DNA from: Rhytidiadelphus loreus
Taxonomy: Eukaryota; Streptophyta; Bryopsida; Hypnales; Hylocomiaceae
Length of the DNA: 64,000 nucleotides
Direction of reading: 5' to 3'
Assembly (NCBI GenBank): GCA_947034895.1
Contig: OX344761.1
Span: 83,159,839-83,223,838, forward strand
How positions within the stretch are numbered: position 1 is the stretch's first letter; each line of letters begins with the position of its first letter. The notes below the pieces were generated by a model that was not told the origin of the DNA, did no database searches, and was given only the letters and a program-made list of their open reading frames with translations. The position numbers were made by a program, and so were the translations under genes. Positions 35,894 to 46,353 of this stretch are shown piece after piece.

Positions 35894-36616
35894 AGGTCAA
35901 GAGCCAAAAAGCCCCATTGAATCAAAGACTCACACTAAATACATCTCTTCAATCAATATACATGTACCTATTCTTCAAAAAAGAGATTTTAAAACATTTA
36001 TATACCCAAAAAACTTTGACCTTTCATAACTTTTGCATACAATATCCAAATGACACATTCTTTGGTGCATTGAAATCTACAACTCCTTGTCAACTAAAAT
36101 ATATGAAAATTTTCACAAATATCAAAATAGAACACGTTCAGAGTAGAATACAAACGATTTTTTACTGGGTCCCTCCCTAACTGAGCTGTAATTGATCGAC
36201 AGAAACTCAGAAAGAGATTCCAAAGGGGACCGGCCGTCACCTCCGATCCCATGAGGATCCGACATAAAATTGACAGATCTTCTACCCCATGGCACGTCAT
36301 GGCCCAACTGTGAACTGAACCTGATGAAGAGTTCCAATCGCAATTAACTAATAAATTGGCATTCACAGAGAGTCTTGCAGTCCAGTAAAAACCAAGTTCG
36401 CAGTGATGCAATATACAAGCAAGCATATTCACGTACAAGCTAGCGTTCCAACACCTGATTGATACCTGCACGCGATTGAAGAATAACTAATCTATCTTAC
36501 TCCAGTAAGTTGAACACGCAAGGAAAACTTAATGCACGTCACAGTCACTTTCCGAACCCAGAACTTTCCCGACCGACCAGATGATTCGATCAAGCTTGAA
36601 TGCCACCGGCCGCGTG

Positions 36617-36975
36617 TGCTTAGATTCTTCCTCCCTGATTGCATGACTGCGTTTCTATGAGCCAGGGCACAACCCAATTGATTTCCATCGCATACTGCTA
36701 TTGCTTCGGTTCTTCCTCCCTGTTGCCTGACTGCCTTTCTGTAAGCACTAAGCAACGATACAACCCAATTCCATCGCGCGCTGCGCGGGCTTCGTTTCTT
36801 TCACCCTCGTTTCATGACAGTGTTTATGTAAGCCACGACACAACCCATTTCATGATCTATCGCACACTGTGCGTGCTTCGTTTCTTCCTCTCTGCTTGCA
36901 CGACTGCGTTTCTTTAGCTAGAACAGAACCCAATTCAATCGCTCAGTCTTCGCTTCTTCCTCCCGAGCTGCTTGC
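36617..36975 (+). repeat. GC-rich 5' minisatellite of PAH gene, unit 2
   Basis: Same 77-86 bp units as in unit 1, about 4.5 copies, ending about 40 bp before the exon 1 ATG at 37,011. Confidence 0.7.
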
Positions 36976-37010
36976 GTGCTTTTCTTTTTTGTCAGATCAC
37001 AATCCGCCGA

Positions 37011-38153
37011 ATGCCACAGGGGATGCGCTCTTGCCGATAGGGGATGCGCTCTTGCCGATCGTCCTCTGTGCGCGGGAGGGAGATAGTCAGGTACGTTCCA
37101 ATTTCGAAATCGATACTTTCATTTGAGTTCTTGTTACTCTCTTTGAGCATGTGTCCTTTCTTCTTGTAAGTTCTTAATTTCAATTGCTGTGGTTGTGCAC
37201 ACTTTTTTTCTTGGTCAAGTTTGTAATGAGCCAAACAGAGCAACACGTTGTTGCCAATCTCTATAACTACAGCAAGTTCTGCTCCATAGTTTCCATAATG
37301 TGGAGTTTATGTTGTGTACTTGTGTACTTGTGCGCAGGAAGACAGGTTTCGAACGATGGGCGATCCGGTTACGGAGACAGTGGAGGTCGAGGAGCAGATC
37401 AAGGAGGTGGTGTATGCACCGCCCAGCAGCTCTGCAACCCCCAAGACATTGCCGCGATGTCTGCCCATACCGACACCAACAATAGTTCCACCCCGGGAGT
37501 CCTTGCTGCGACATCTGCCGATGCCCATGCCCACACCCACAGCGTTCGTGCCGCATCCCCTACCCTTTCCAATCGTCATAGCCCCACCCGTGTACTTCGT
37601 CCCCAGGCGAGGGCTCTTGCCTTTGCATTTTTTCATGCCTGTGCATTTTCTCATGCCTGCGCATTTTCTCATGCCTCCTCTTGCACACATCCCATGTCGT
37701 GTGCCCTGCCAATGGCCCTTGCCGCTGCCCTTGCCTTTACCTACACTTGCAACTCGCTTGCCCAGGCAGGAGCCCTTGCCTCAGTGTTTGCCCATGCCTC
37801 CACCTCCACCTCCACACATCCCATGTCGTGTGCCCTGCCAATGGCCCTTGCCGCTGCCCTTGCCTTCACCTACACTTGCAACTCGCGTGCCCAGGCAGGA
37901 GCCCTTGCCTCAGCGTTTGCCTATGCCTCCACCTCCACCTCCACCTCCACACATCCTAGCTCGTGTGCCCAGGCGAGTAGCGATGTGCAAGTTTGCCGCA
38001 GATGTGGAGGCCGCGGGCAAAGGCTTCCAGCTGTCGACTTTGGTGCGACACTGGGAAATGAACGGGTCATTTCCAGACCTCGTGGCAGGCGTGGAGCGAT
38101 TGTTTGAAGGTCACCCGGATTTGCTGGTGACCTTCAACGAGTTCTTTCCGTAA
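37011..38153 (+). CDS. Proline-rich PAH-motif protein, copy 2 (exon 1 damaged)
   Basis: Exon 1 (37,011-37,090) has a 21-bp tandem duplication that brings a TAG at 37,038-37,040, plus a 2-bp insertion before the donor, so the standard start no longer reads through. Exon 2 (37,338-38,153) is fully open. From its first Met (37,356, MGDPVTETVEVEEQ) it would give 265 aa. The Pro-rich region carries an in-frame 129-bp (43-residue) tandem duplication (37,685-37,943) absent from copies 1 and 3. The hexapeptide HF(L/F)MP(A/V) occurs three times. The C-terminal PAH-like end (VERLFEGHPDLL, FNEFFP) is intact. It is either translated from the internal Met or is a young pseudogene; a long maintained frame favours some function but does not prove it. 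Confidence 0.55.
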
Positions 38154-38287
38154 AATTCACCAGTATATCATGCCCGATCTGTGAGGGCGTAGCCCTTCAG
38201 CGTTTCATGGGCAGACCCGATCTGTGGACTGTGGACTGTTTCAGTTGCTCCATGATATTTCAGCTCTCTTGAGCTTTTGTGTTGCAT

Positions 38288-38297
38288 AATAAATAAA
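38288..38297 (+). terminator. Overlapping polyadenylation signals, PAH copy 2
   Basis: Paired AATAAA hexamers about 135 bp after the stop, as in copies 1 and 3. Confidence 0.65.
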
Positions 38298-39065
38298 GAT
38301 TGCCAATGCTGGCATTTGGACACCCTTTACTTGATGTAAAATTGTCTTGATGTTCAATAGAGGATTCTGGACTCTCCTAGCTAGTATTCAATTTTTGCAC
38401 AGTGTGACTAGTGAGTATGAAATTATGCCTAAACTCGTGGTTTTGACAGGGTTGAAATATGCTACAATATACAGGTATGTGTGCACTGTGCAGGTACTGC
38501 CGTACCCGTACTGGCTGAACTTAATTAACTTCGCTTGAAAAAAACCAGAGCGAGCCTTTGTTGACAAGTTCTGTAACTCTGTGATCCCTGCGGTTGCTGA
38601 TTCCTAGTTAATTCTTATTTCACCTTTCTGTTTGGGTACATACAAAAAGATGCAGGAAGAGTTCACGACTGATGGGATCTCAGATAAGTTGGATAATTAT
38701 TACCCTCCTCTGTTGAAATCACGCTCTTGAATTTCATGCTGAATTCCATCCGGGTAAGGTTTTCCATTGTTATAGGTTTTAGCTACGTACTGTATATTTG
38801 TGTATGGTTGTGTATGGTTGTGTGCAGAAACTCGCGGAACTTGACCTTGCTCGAACAAAACCAGAGCTCGACCTTTTGATGACAAGCTCTGTAACTCTGT
38901 GACCGATCCCAGTGAGTACCGATCCCAGTGGTTACTGCTCCATGGATTTAGTTCTTGTTTCTATTTTCTATTTGGTTAATTACATACAGTATAAAAAGCT
39001 GTAGCGACAAGCCAGTATCCCAACTGACATGACTCTACCCGGCATTTGCTTTTGTTAAGTATCAG

Positions 39066-39245
39066 GAACAAAACCGGTGGATAAACTCAGCTCCAGACTA
39101 TACATCGGGATGGCAAGGAATGATGCAGAAGCAGCGGATTTACCCACAACCCAGTTCTGTCAATGACAATGCACGAACAAAATGCGACACCGGTTGTTGT
39201 TGCAGCGCGGTCACGATCCTCGGTGCACCCGGCCTCGCTACTCAG
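39066..39245 (+). other. Candidate exon upstream of TIC21 copy 2
   Basis: Lies between an AG and a GTACTA donor-like site. One frame is open for all 60 codons. Another starts MTMHEQNATPVVVAARSRSS, a Ser/Arg-rich, acid-poor N-terminus that could be a transit peptide for the permease. The unit 3 equivalent (61,857-62,042) keeps the second frame but has a TGA in the first; unit 1 has lost the exon. Linking it to TIC21 is inference from position only. Confidence 0.25.
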
Positions 39246-40186
39246 GTACTAACCCCACTGCTCCACCAACCCTAAATCCGAAACCCTAAACCCTTATCTA
39301 TAGCTAAACGTACTATTATGACACGATAAGCTATCTCTGCAGTTACCATGCGATTAGATATGCAAAATGATTTAATTTCCCAGGAACAGAAGAGGCTCCT
39401 GAATGTGAGCTAGTTTGCAGGCAAGTGAAATCTCACTTCTTGTATGTGGACTCTCTGTAAAGCATTTCCTAGGCACCTCGTTTCCACAACACCTCACTTC
39501 CGAATTCAGATGTATCTCCGCTAGTACTGCTCTTAGATTCATATGATCGTGCAATTAGATATGTAAAGTATGTCCCAGATGATACTGAGGTTCCCGGAGG
39601 AGTTCATTTGCAACAGCTGAAATTGCACACCCTGTATATATTTCTGTACAATTTTGTAATTGTTTTTCCCAGGCACCTTGTTTCCACACACCTAATTTTC
39701 GAATTCATATACACTCACTGGTGGTGATGCTTTGATATTCATTAGGTCATGCAATAAGATATTTCTTTTTAGTTTCATTCGATTTGCTTCCCTTGGAATG
39801 TGGATGAAGTTTATACTGTTTATCTCCTGAAGGTGTTGTCGGAAAGTGTCTGCATAGTAGTACCGTTTAGGGTTTTCTCTGTACATAATATAGTTGAGTA
39901 GTGGTGAGCTTGGGCTTTATAGATCGCTTAAATAATGTGTGAACTAGTAAATAATGTTGAACTGAGTATTACTGTCGACTGTCATGTTGACTGTCATATG
40001 GCTTAACAGACGCACGACTCTAAAACCATACCCAAGATCTGGCAACTTTTGAACCATGATGACTCTTCGGTCAGGGAATTTGCTTTGAAGACTTGAACTC
40101 TACGTATTTGCGAATGCGTGAAATTAAATCAAGTAACTGATATCCTGAGATGGCCCAAGATGTGAGGAACTAGTCTAAAGAATGTT

Positions 40187-41006
40187 ATGTTTGATCTCTC
40201 AACTTGGGCAAATGCGGTGCAGGTCACGAAGCGGTTGGAGCGGACTGCTGATTATTTTAAGCGGTTGGGAAGCTTAAGATTCTGGGGCCAGCTTGTTTGT
40301 ACCGTTGTTGCAGCCGTGATTTTAGCCTTTTCTGTGGTGATTACTGGCCAAGCCACATCACCTGTGTCGGTTTACCTCACTGCTGGAGGCATTGCTGCGT
40401 TTCTTTCCGTTTTCTGGTCCTTCCGGTACATTCGTTTAGTTCGGAAGTTGCGTAAAACTATTGGCAATCCAAGCATAAAACTAGTACTTCCAGAACCTAG
40501 CTTGGCATGTTTCGAGCTCCGTGCTTAGATATGTTCCTTCGAGTTTGGCGGCCGAAACCTTCCGATATTTTTCCTTGTTCTGAAGGCACCTCCCCACCCG
40601 GGCTCAAGTGGTAAGGAACCTCAGGAACGGAATTGTCATCAATTTTCTTGGAATGGGAGAAACTTTGGTAGGCTTGCAAGCTACTGTTGGAGTTCTCGTT
40701 GCCAAAGCTCTCACGTCCTCTGGCGCACCGTATTTGCAAGGAAGACCAACTGGCTGCAGTCCAGTTCTTGCGCTTGATGTCTTCTAGTACAGGTAAGTAC
40801 GGGTTGGGGGACAACGTGGAATTTCATTAAGTAGAATCGACATTGAGAAAGAAATTTGTATTGGAAGCCTTCACCTAATGGTGCTCTTCTCTTTCATTGA
40901 CCCTAAAATTTCTGCTGTGCAGGCTTCATGAAATGCGATAGTGTCTCATTTTCTCGGTTTGGTCTTCTCTTTAGCTAGAGTTGCTGAGATCAGTAACTCA
41001 ATCTGA
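40187..41006 (+). pseudogene. TIC21: TIC21/PIC1-like pseudogene, copy 2
   Basis: Exon A (40,187 to about 40,530) is open and well conserved: VTKRLERTADYFKRLG, FWGQLVCTVVAAVILAFSVV, then SVFWSFRYIRLVRKLRK. It has lost two single codons relative to copy 3. Exon B (40,586-40,792) has a 4-bp insertion at its start, which puts the conserved QVVRNLRNGIVINF stretch out of frame, and a 1-bp loss before the donor that creates TAG. Exon C (40,923-41,006) has TGA at its third codon, as in copy 1. The hydrophobic segments typical of this envelope permease family are visible in exon A. Not functional as it stands. Confidence 0.85.
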
Positions 41007-41650
41007 GCAGGCCAAGTCAGCTTGGTCCTGAAGCATGTTCAGGAGTCTCTTTAACTCTAGGGTTTTATAACTTGCAAAAAGGTTGCATGATGTATTTTAC
41101 AAATTTGTACTATACAGCTTAACTGGTCCCAGTGATTTGATGTTCATTGTCAATCGCATTGTCTAGTGCTCATACTTATCTTGTATCCAAAATGCACGCT
41201 TTCAAGCTTATTTTGTAACATTAATAGGTATGGAATAGACTGAGGCAGGTTCCTTCTGAAGTGCGTAGATGGTGTAGTTTCATGAATCCCTCTGTTTCGC
41301 TGAATTTGACTTCGAAGTTACTTATCTTTGTCACTTACCCCTTCGGTCTTGCTAAGCCTCCGTGGTCCCTGGATCGGTAATACCCTGGCATTGCTCTTTG
41401 CATTTGCAGTGGGTGGGGTGAGCTTGAGAGTGATTAATTGCAGTACTTTTACTTCGCTTCCGCATTGCCATCAACGGGTGAATAGTATCAGCGGTTGATT
41501 ATGTGCTGAGGTAAGAGTTTTTCTTCATCTTTCCTACTTCTCAAATTCTATCTGCTTCTGTCAATTCAACCTTCTGAAATTCTTCGCTTACTTCGACGTC
41601 ACCATTTTTTGCTAACGTCGCTTCAATTGGAAACGTGATCTATGTTGGCA

Positions 41651-43187
41651 AGGGGAGAGTCGGCACGTCATTGCTCGTTGAGAGCAACTGGCTACTATAC
41701 AGCAGTGGAGGTACGTACATTAATGGCGGAACGATAAGAAAGATCTGAGGAGTCGTTTTTACATTCGGGCAATGTGTCGTGGCCAGTGAAGATGGAAGGG
41801 AAGACGCTGGAGGTGAGCTGCAACAATCCTCCTGTGCTACTGAGCGCGATGCATCAGTCCGTGATTTTCTAGCAACCACCGGGGGGACAGCCCCACACCC
41901 CGACCCTTCTTCGACGCCATGCTCGTGGGATGCATTTCTGTCATCTTTCAGAAAGAGGCTGCTTGGTCGCAATACGTCCACCATCTTCCTGACCACGGTG
42001 CCAGCTTCTCCGTCTTCATCCCGGTAAGAAGAGCACCCCAAGTTCTAGATAGGTGGTGCCGATCAGCTAACTGGAGTTAGCTGTCCCTCGCATTCTGTAC
42101 GCTCGTCTGCAAGAGATAGGTCAGGAAACAATGCCACCATCAACGCTGGACGCATTTGACATTGCCATGGAGACTGTGCTCGGAACGTCCATGCTATTTG
42201 CTCTTGCAGTCACAGATATTGTCGGACAGAATATGAGAGATACAATCTTCTTCGACCTTGATTATCAGAGCGTTGAGGAATAAGCTCACACAGAGCTGAT
42301 CAAGTCCAAAAGAGGTTATTTACTTCATTCTCCTCCTGATCATCCAGGTATGAAGTGAGACATCTTCACCAAGTGAGAATGATCACTGACATCAATTTGT
42401 CGAGTTTCCGTGGTTCGTGCCGATAAACGAATGCTCAACTTGTACATGCAGCACGAAGGTTTTGAATTGGTTGACAGCTCGAGTAATTCATTGACCAATC
42501 CAAGTCACATGATGAGGTGAGAGATTTACATTTGGTAATCCACTTGTCTACTTACTGTGAAAATAAAGTCTTTGTAACAGATCTGGATGAGATGGATGTT
42601 ATTCTGTAAACTGAGAGTAACTTAGGCGTTTATTTGCTTAGGAATAACAAACGGCTTGTAGTTTCCACAAACTGTTACCCCTCTAGGATACCATAGCCTA
42701 GGCATCCATGATCGCATGGAGTTTTAGTTTGCAGTTGAGTTTGCCTTGTGCATTGCTGGGTGCACTGCTAGCTCCCCTTTTCCCATTCATTTGCACTGGG
42801 TGCTGTACCTAGCGACTGTCCGTTCCTACCGTCCTGATTGGGATTTTAAATGCCGGTGACATTTTCTGGCTGTTCATCTTTCTTGTTCGATGCTACCATG
42901 CTTCAGGTTAATTGAGTTGGAAGTGCCGAAAGGTAGTTTTGTGAAACGACTGCCAGATCGGGCCGTCGATTATGTGGGACTAATGCCGTCTCCATTCAAC
43001 TATGGCTCTGCGCCTTCCATCCTTACCCCTGATAGTAATTCCCTCTAATCCAATTTTGCTCCCGGTTCAGGGTTTTTTTGAACCGAGAGTGATCCTCGAA
43101 TTCAAGCACTATTTCAAGTTTGAGATGAACCCCACTCCAAAAAGACTTGCGAACACCTATTTATTGAATTCACCACTACTTTGAATG
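41651..43187 (+). pseudogene. Unidentified multi-exon gene, probably decaying
   Basis: The first exon (41,651-42,023) matches the unit 1 fragment but has a shifted frame and a TAG after MHQSVIF. Next exon (42,081-42,347): VPRILYARLQEIGQETMPPS, TLDAFDIAMETVLGTSMLFA, LAVTDIVGQNMRDTIFFDLD, then TAA at 42,281-42,283, with the same frame continuing (HTELIKSKRGYLLHSPPDHP) to a GTATGA donor. Later exons: 42,452-42,516 (HEGFELVDSSSNSLTNPSHM) and 42,907 to about 43,035 (LIELEVPKGSFVKRLPDRAV), which join in phase. A last stretch ends EPRVILEFKHYFKFEMN ... NSPLL at 43,187, but its link needs an unusually short intron or a frameshift. The family is not recognised. The length implies a protein of 350 residues or more. 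The duplication breakpoint at 42,080 falls inside an intron of this gene. Confidence 0.55.
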
Positions 43188-43519
43188 AGTTCTAAGGTCT
43201 ATGGTCTCATCAGAATGTTGATGCTGTTACAGTGGGAGAGTAGTTGTAATATCATGAATCAAGTAAGCTACATACGTATTTGAGTTTTGAGACTCTATTC
43301 TCGGAGATGAGATTCCTGTTAGTGCAGCTGATCCTTTAGTCGCTTTGATCCTAGGTGGTCACCTCCCAAACGGCTACACAGGGAATGTAAGAAATGAAAG
43401 GTGTAAATAATGAAGTTCACAGATGCAGGATTGGTAGACAACAAGTTGATCTCTAGTTCTGTACGCAAGTGATACCTGGTATATCTCAGGGGTTTATCTG
43501 GGAAATCATGGATAGGCCT

Positions 43520-45024
43520 GCCCAACCAGGCTGAGTGTGGAAGAGAAAGGGCTTGGCCATTTTCAGAAGCATCGGATGCGCGGGGAGACTGTTCTTGTTC
43601 GGGGTGTTCTGGAATGCACTAGTGGTCTCAGCTGGCGTGCAGTTCGATTGCAGTGGTCATAACGATTATATCAAGGGAGGTGGTGACCTAGATGCAGCTT
43701 CTGAGGTGGTCAATATTGTGACTCTAAGTTGACAAATATAGACTACTGTGGCCACTCGCAATATTCGAGGTAGCGTATTTGATGTCACTGCCAAACCCAT
43801 TGATGTCTTATACTGTTTCAAGCAATCATGCTCACTAAGTATTTGGGATCATGTCTTTTGCAGGTGGAGATCAACATTCATCAGTTCTTCACGGGTTATG
43901 AAGAGGGAAGACTTCACAATGGACCGGATGGATGGCCTGGAATGCTGAAACCGAAGGATTGGCCACCGTCGACTTCCTTAGTTTGCGGAACGCCTTCCAA
44001 GGCATGAATCAGAGTTTCTCCGGGCGTTGCCTTTCCAGGAGTATACGTACTGACCTGGCTGCTCAGTTGCCGAAAGAGGCCATCAAGCCTGACTTGGGCC
44101 CTAAGACGTGTATTGCTTACGCGTGGAGACAGGAGGTGGGAACGGGTGATTCAGTCACCGAGTTGCATTGCGACATGTCAGATGTTAAATTCTTCTCCGG
44201 AAGTTCTTAAACATTCATTACTTAATTTGAGGGTCTTGCTCAGTTGCTCCTGCATGCATGAATTTGGTTTCAACGTGCTTTCATTTTTCAGACAGGTACT
44301 TTATTCTTTTCCCAACAGCAAATTTTAGGCAGTCTTGCAATTCAAATTTTGTTTGACTGGATATACTGCAGGTAAATGTGTTGACGCATACTTCAGAGAT
44401 TCATTTCCCGAAGGATAAGTTTCCCAGATTCAAGATTGACCTCTGGAACGTACCGGCAATGAATCGACATGCAGAAACTCATGCCAATGCTTTTGCAGGT
44501 CCTCATGACAATCTGATTTCGACAGCGTTTTCTACATTGATTTCGCTGTGAGCTATTTTCTGTAATAAGTATCGAGAGCAGTACTTGTCAAAGTACGTCA
44601 CAGTATTGAATAAATTGCAGGAATTGAGCCCCTGGACTTTCGAGCAGGCGTATGGAGAAGCCGTCTTCATCCCAGCTGGATGTCCTCTTGAAGTTCGTAA
44701 TCAAAAGGTAACTTTTTTAGTCCTTCTCATTTGATATATAACACGATCGAACCTGAATAATTAATTGCAGGTCTCTTTGAATGTGCGAGTCACTCGGATT
44801 CTATAAACATATATATATAGAGGTTCTTTTTTGTTGTGACCAATGCAATATTAATGGGAAATCTCAGGCCTTGACGTCGTTTTGGAATTCGGTTGCAGTC
44901 GTGTATCAAGATCGCACTCGACTTTGATTCTCCGGAGAATGTGATCGAGCCAGTGCGTGGACCTGACGGAGGAGTTTCGACTACTCCCCTCAGATCGATC
45001 ACTGGGCGAAAGAAGATAAGCTAA
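43520..45024 (+). pseudogene. KDM3/JMJ25-like JmjC histone demethylase remnant
   Basis: Several exons match the C-terminal JmjC half of plant KDM3 (JMJ25/IBM1-type) H3K9 demethylases. 43,530-43,670 reads GLGHFQKHRMRGETVLVRG and LECTSGLSW. 43,864-44,183 reads [50 protein letters not shown] and TELHCDMSD. 44,372-44,498 reads VNVLTHTSEIHFPKDKF. 44,621-44,707 reads GEAVFIPAGCPLEVRNQK. From 44,899 it reads SCIKIALDFDSPENV. The HxD iron ligands are present (44,166-44,174), but the third ligand His in GCPHQVRN is Leu (44,687-44,689). Frameshifts occur near 43,980, 44,050, 44,629 and 44,955. The RING/zinc-rich N-terminal half is absent. It is a catalytically dead pseudogene; its intron boundaries are still clean. 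Confidence 0.85.
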
Positions 45025-45049
45025 CCTTTGCGGTTTTTACAGTATTCAA

Positions 45050-46349
45050 TTCTTGCCTTGTACGTACGATCGAGTAATACATGTCCAATTGTGTTTCTCT
45101 GAAGCCAAAGGGATGAAACCCTTTAGTTAGCTTGACGAGACTTTGGAAGAGTATTTAAGAATAAAAAGGACCCTCCATAGTTTTTTTTAAATATACAAGA
45201 AGATCAAAGTTGCAGTGGCGCTGTGGAAAGAGGTCTCAAGGTTGTGCAGATGTTCGCTCTATAAGGAAACGCATAAACTAGTGTCACGTCTGACAAGCTC
45301 CAACATACAACAACTATTTCATTGTTTAAAGAAAAGTGAAGGAAGCTCACAACACAATTTGTCCATTTTGCTATCATATTCTCAAGACTAATTTGTATTT
45401 GAGTGTGGTTTTACATTATTTTGTGCAAACAAGCATTGAGGACATTTAAGACATTTTATGTTTTCAACCCTATTAATATTAGGAAATACAACAATGTGAT
45501 TGATCAAAGGTCCGTGGTTCTTTTAGGGCATTAAATTTTATCCAAACAGTTATAGAGGAAGAATATTGATATTGATGGTGTAATGACATGGATGCTTATA
45601 TACTTATATTTTTTGTAAGTGGTCTTGTTTGCTTGGATGTGTTGGGAGGTGTAGACCACTTGGCCTAGTTAGACCTATCATTTATAGACCCATGTCTTGT
45701 TGTCTTGTCTTGAACTTGTCATCAAAACTTATATGGAAAATTATAAACTTGGCTTAAGTTTGAATATATTTTAATATCTCTTGCAATTTAGTAAGAGCTT
45801 TAATAAACATTTAGGCCTATTTAAATGGATTTTATATTGCCATCATGCTTGTTTAAATCTAGAAAAAAAAGTTGAATAGACCGAGGAATTGACAAGTTTT
45901 TATTATATAATAAGTAGGAGCTTTGAGCAAATCTAGCAAGTAAGTGAAGCAATATGAAATTGGTGGTGAGCCAACTTCACTACTGAGTTGTTTGGAATTC
46001 CCTATGGGAAAAAAAAGATTTAGTAGTTTTTCCTTGTTTGTTTTTGTTACTTCCTATGTTTTTTGGTGTTCTAATGTCATCATAGAGGGCACCTTCAAAG
46101 AATTCCTATATAAAAAGAAATCGTGAGATTTCTTTACAAGGATTTTTATAAATGCTCTCAAAATCCTTTGTGTACAATCCAAATTCGTAGACTTTACAAT
46201 ACATTGACACATCTTAATTACATTTCAATGTTGTTTCCACCTGAAATTTGCTATGGTTGTTTTTATATGATGCAATTGTCCCAATCATATTGATTCTCAA
46301 GGGTATCATAAGATTGGATACATAACACAAGTTGTAAGTTGCCAACTTC
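45050..46349. other. Spacer and left part of unit 3, no gene
   Basis: 45,050-45,640 is unique AT-rich sequence with no recognised feature. From 45,640 it matches 22,080-22,800. Nothing coding is conserved. Confidence 0.5.
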
Positions 46350-46353
46350 TAAG

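Larger units (their letters stand above)
22080..42080 (+). repeat. Segmental duplication unit 2 (about 20 kb)
   Basis: This is the only unit complete in the window. Its left edge (22,080-22,250) matches 45,640-45,810. Its right edge matches the end of unit 1. It lies in direct orientation with the other units. It differs from them by several precise insertions (CACTA and hAT-like elements) and by a local minisatellite expansion at 29,485-29,870. Confidence 0.9.

Noticed and set aside
37184..38107. 307-codon overlapping sense ORF in unit 2
   Set aside because: It runs through the intron and a second frame of the repeat block. Its Ala/Ser/Thr-rich product is what the Pro codons give when shifted, and it does not match across the three copies outside the repeats.
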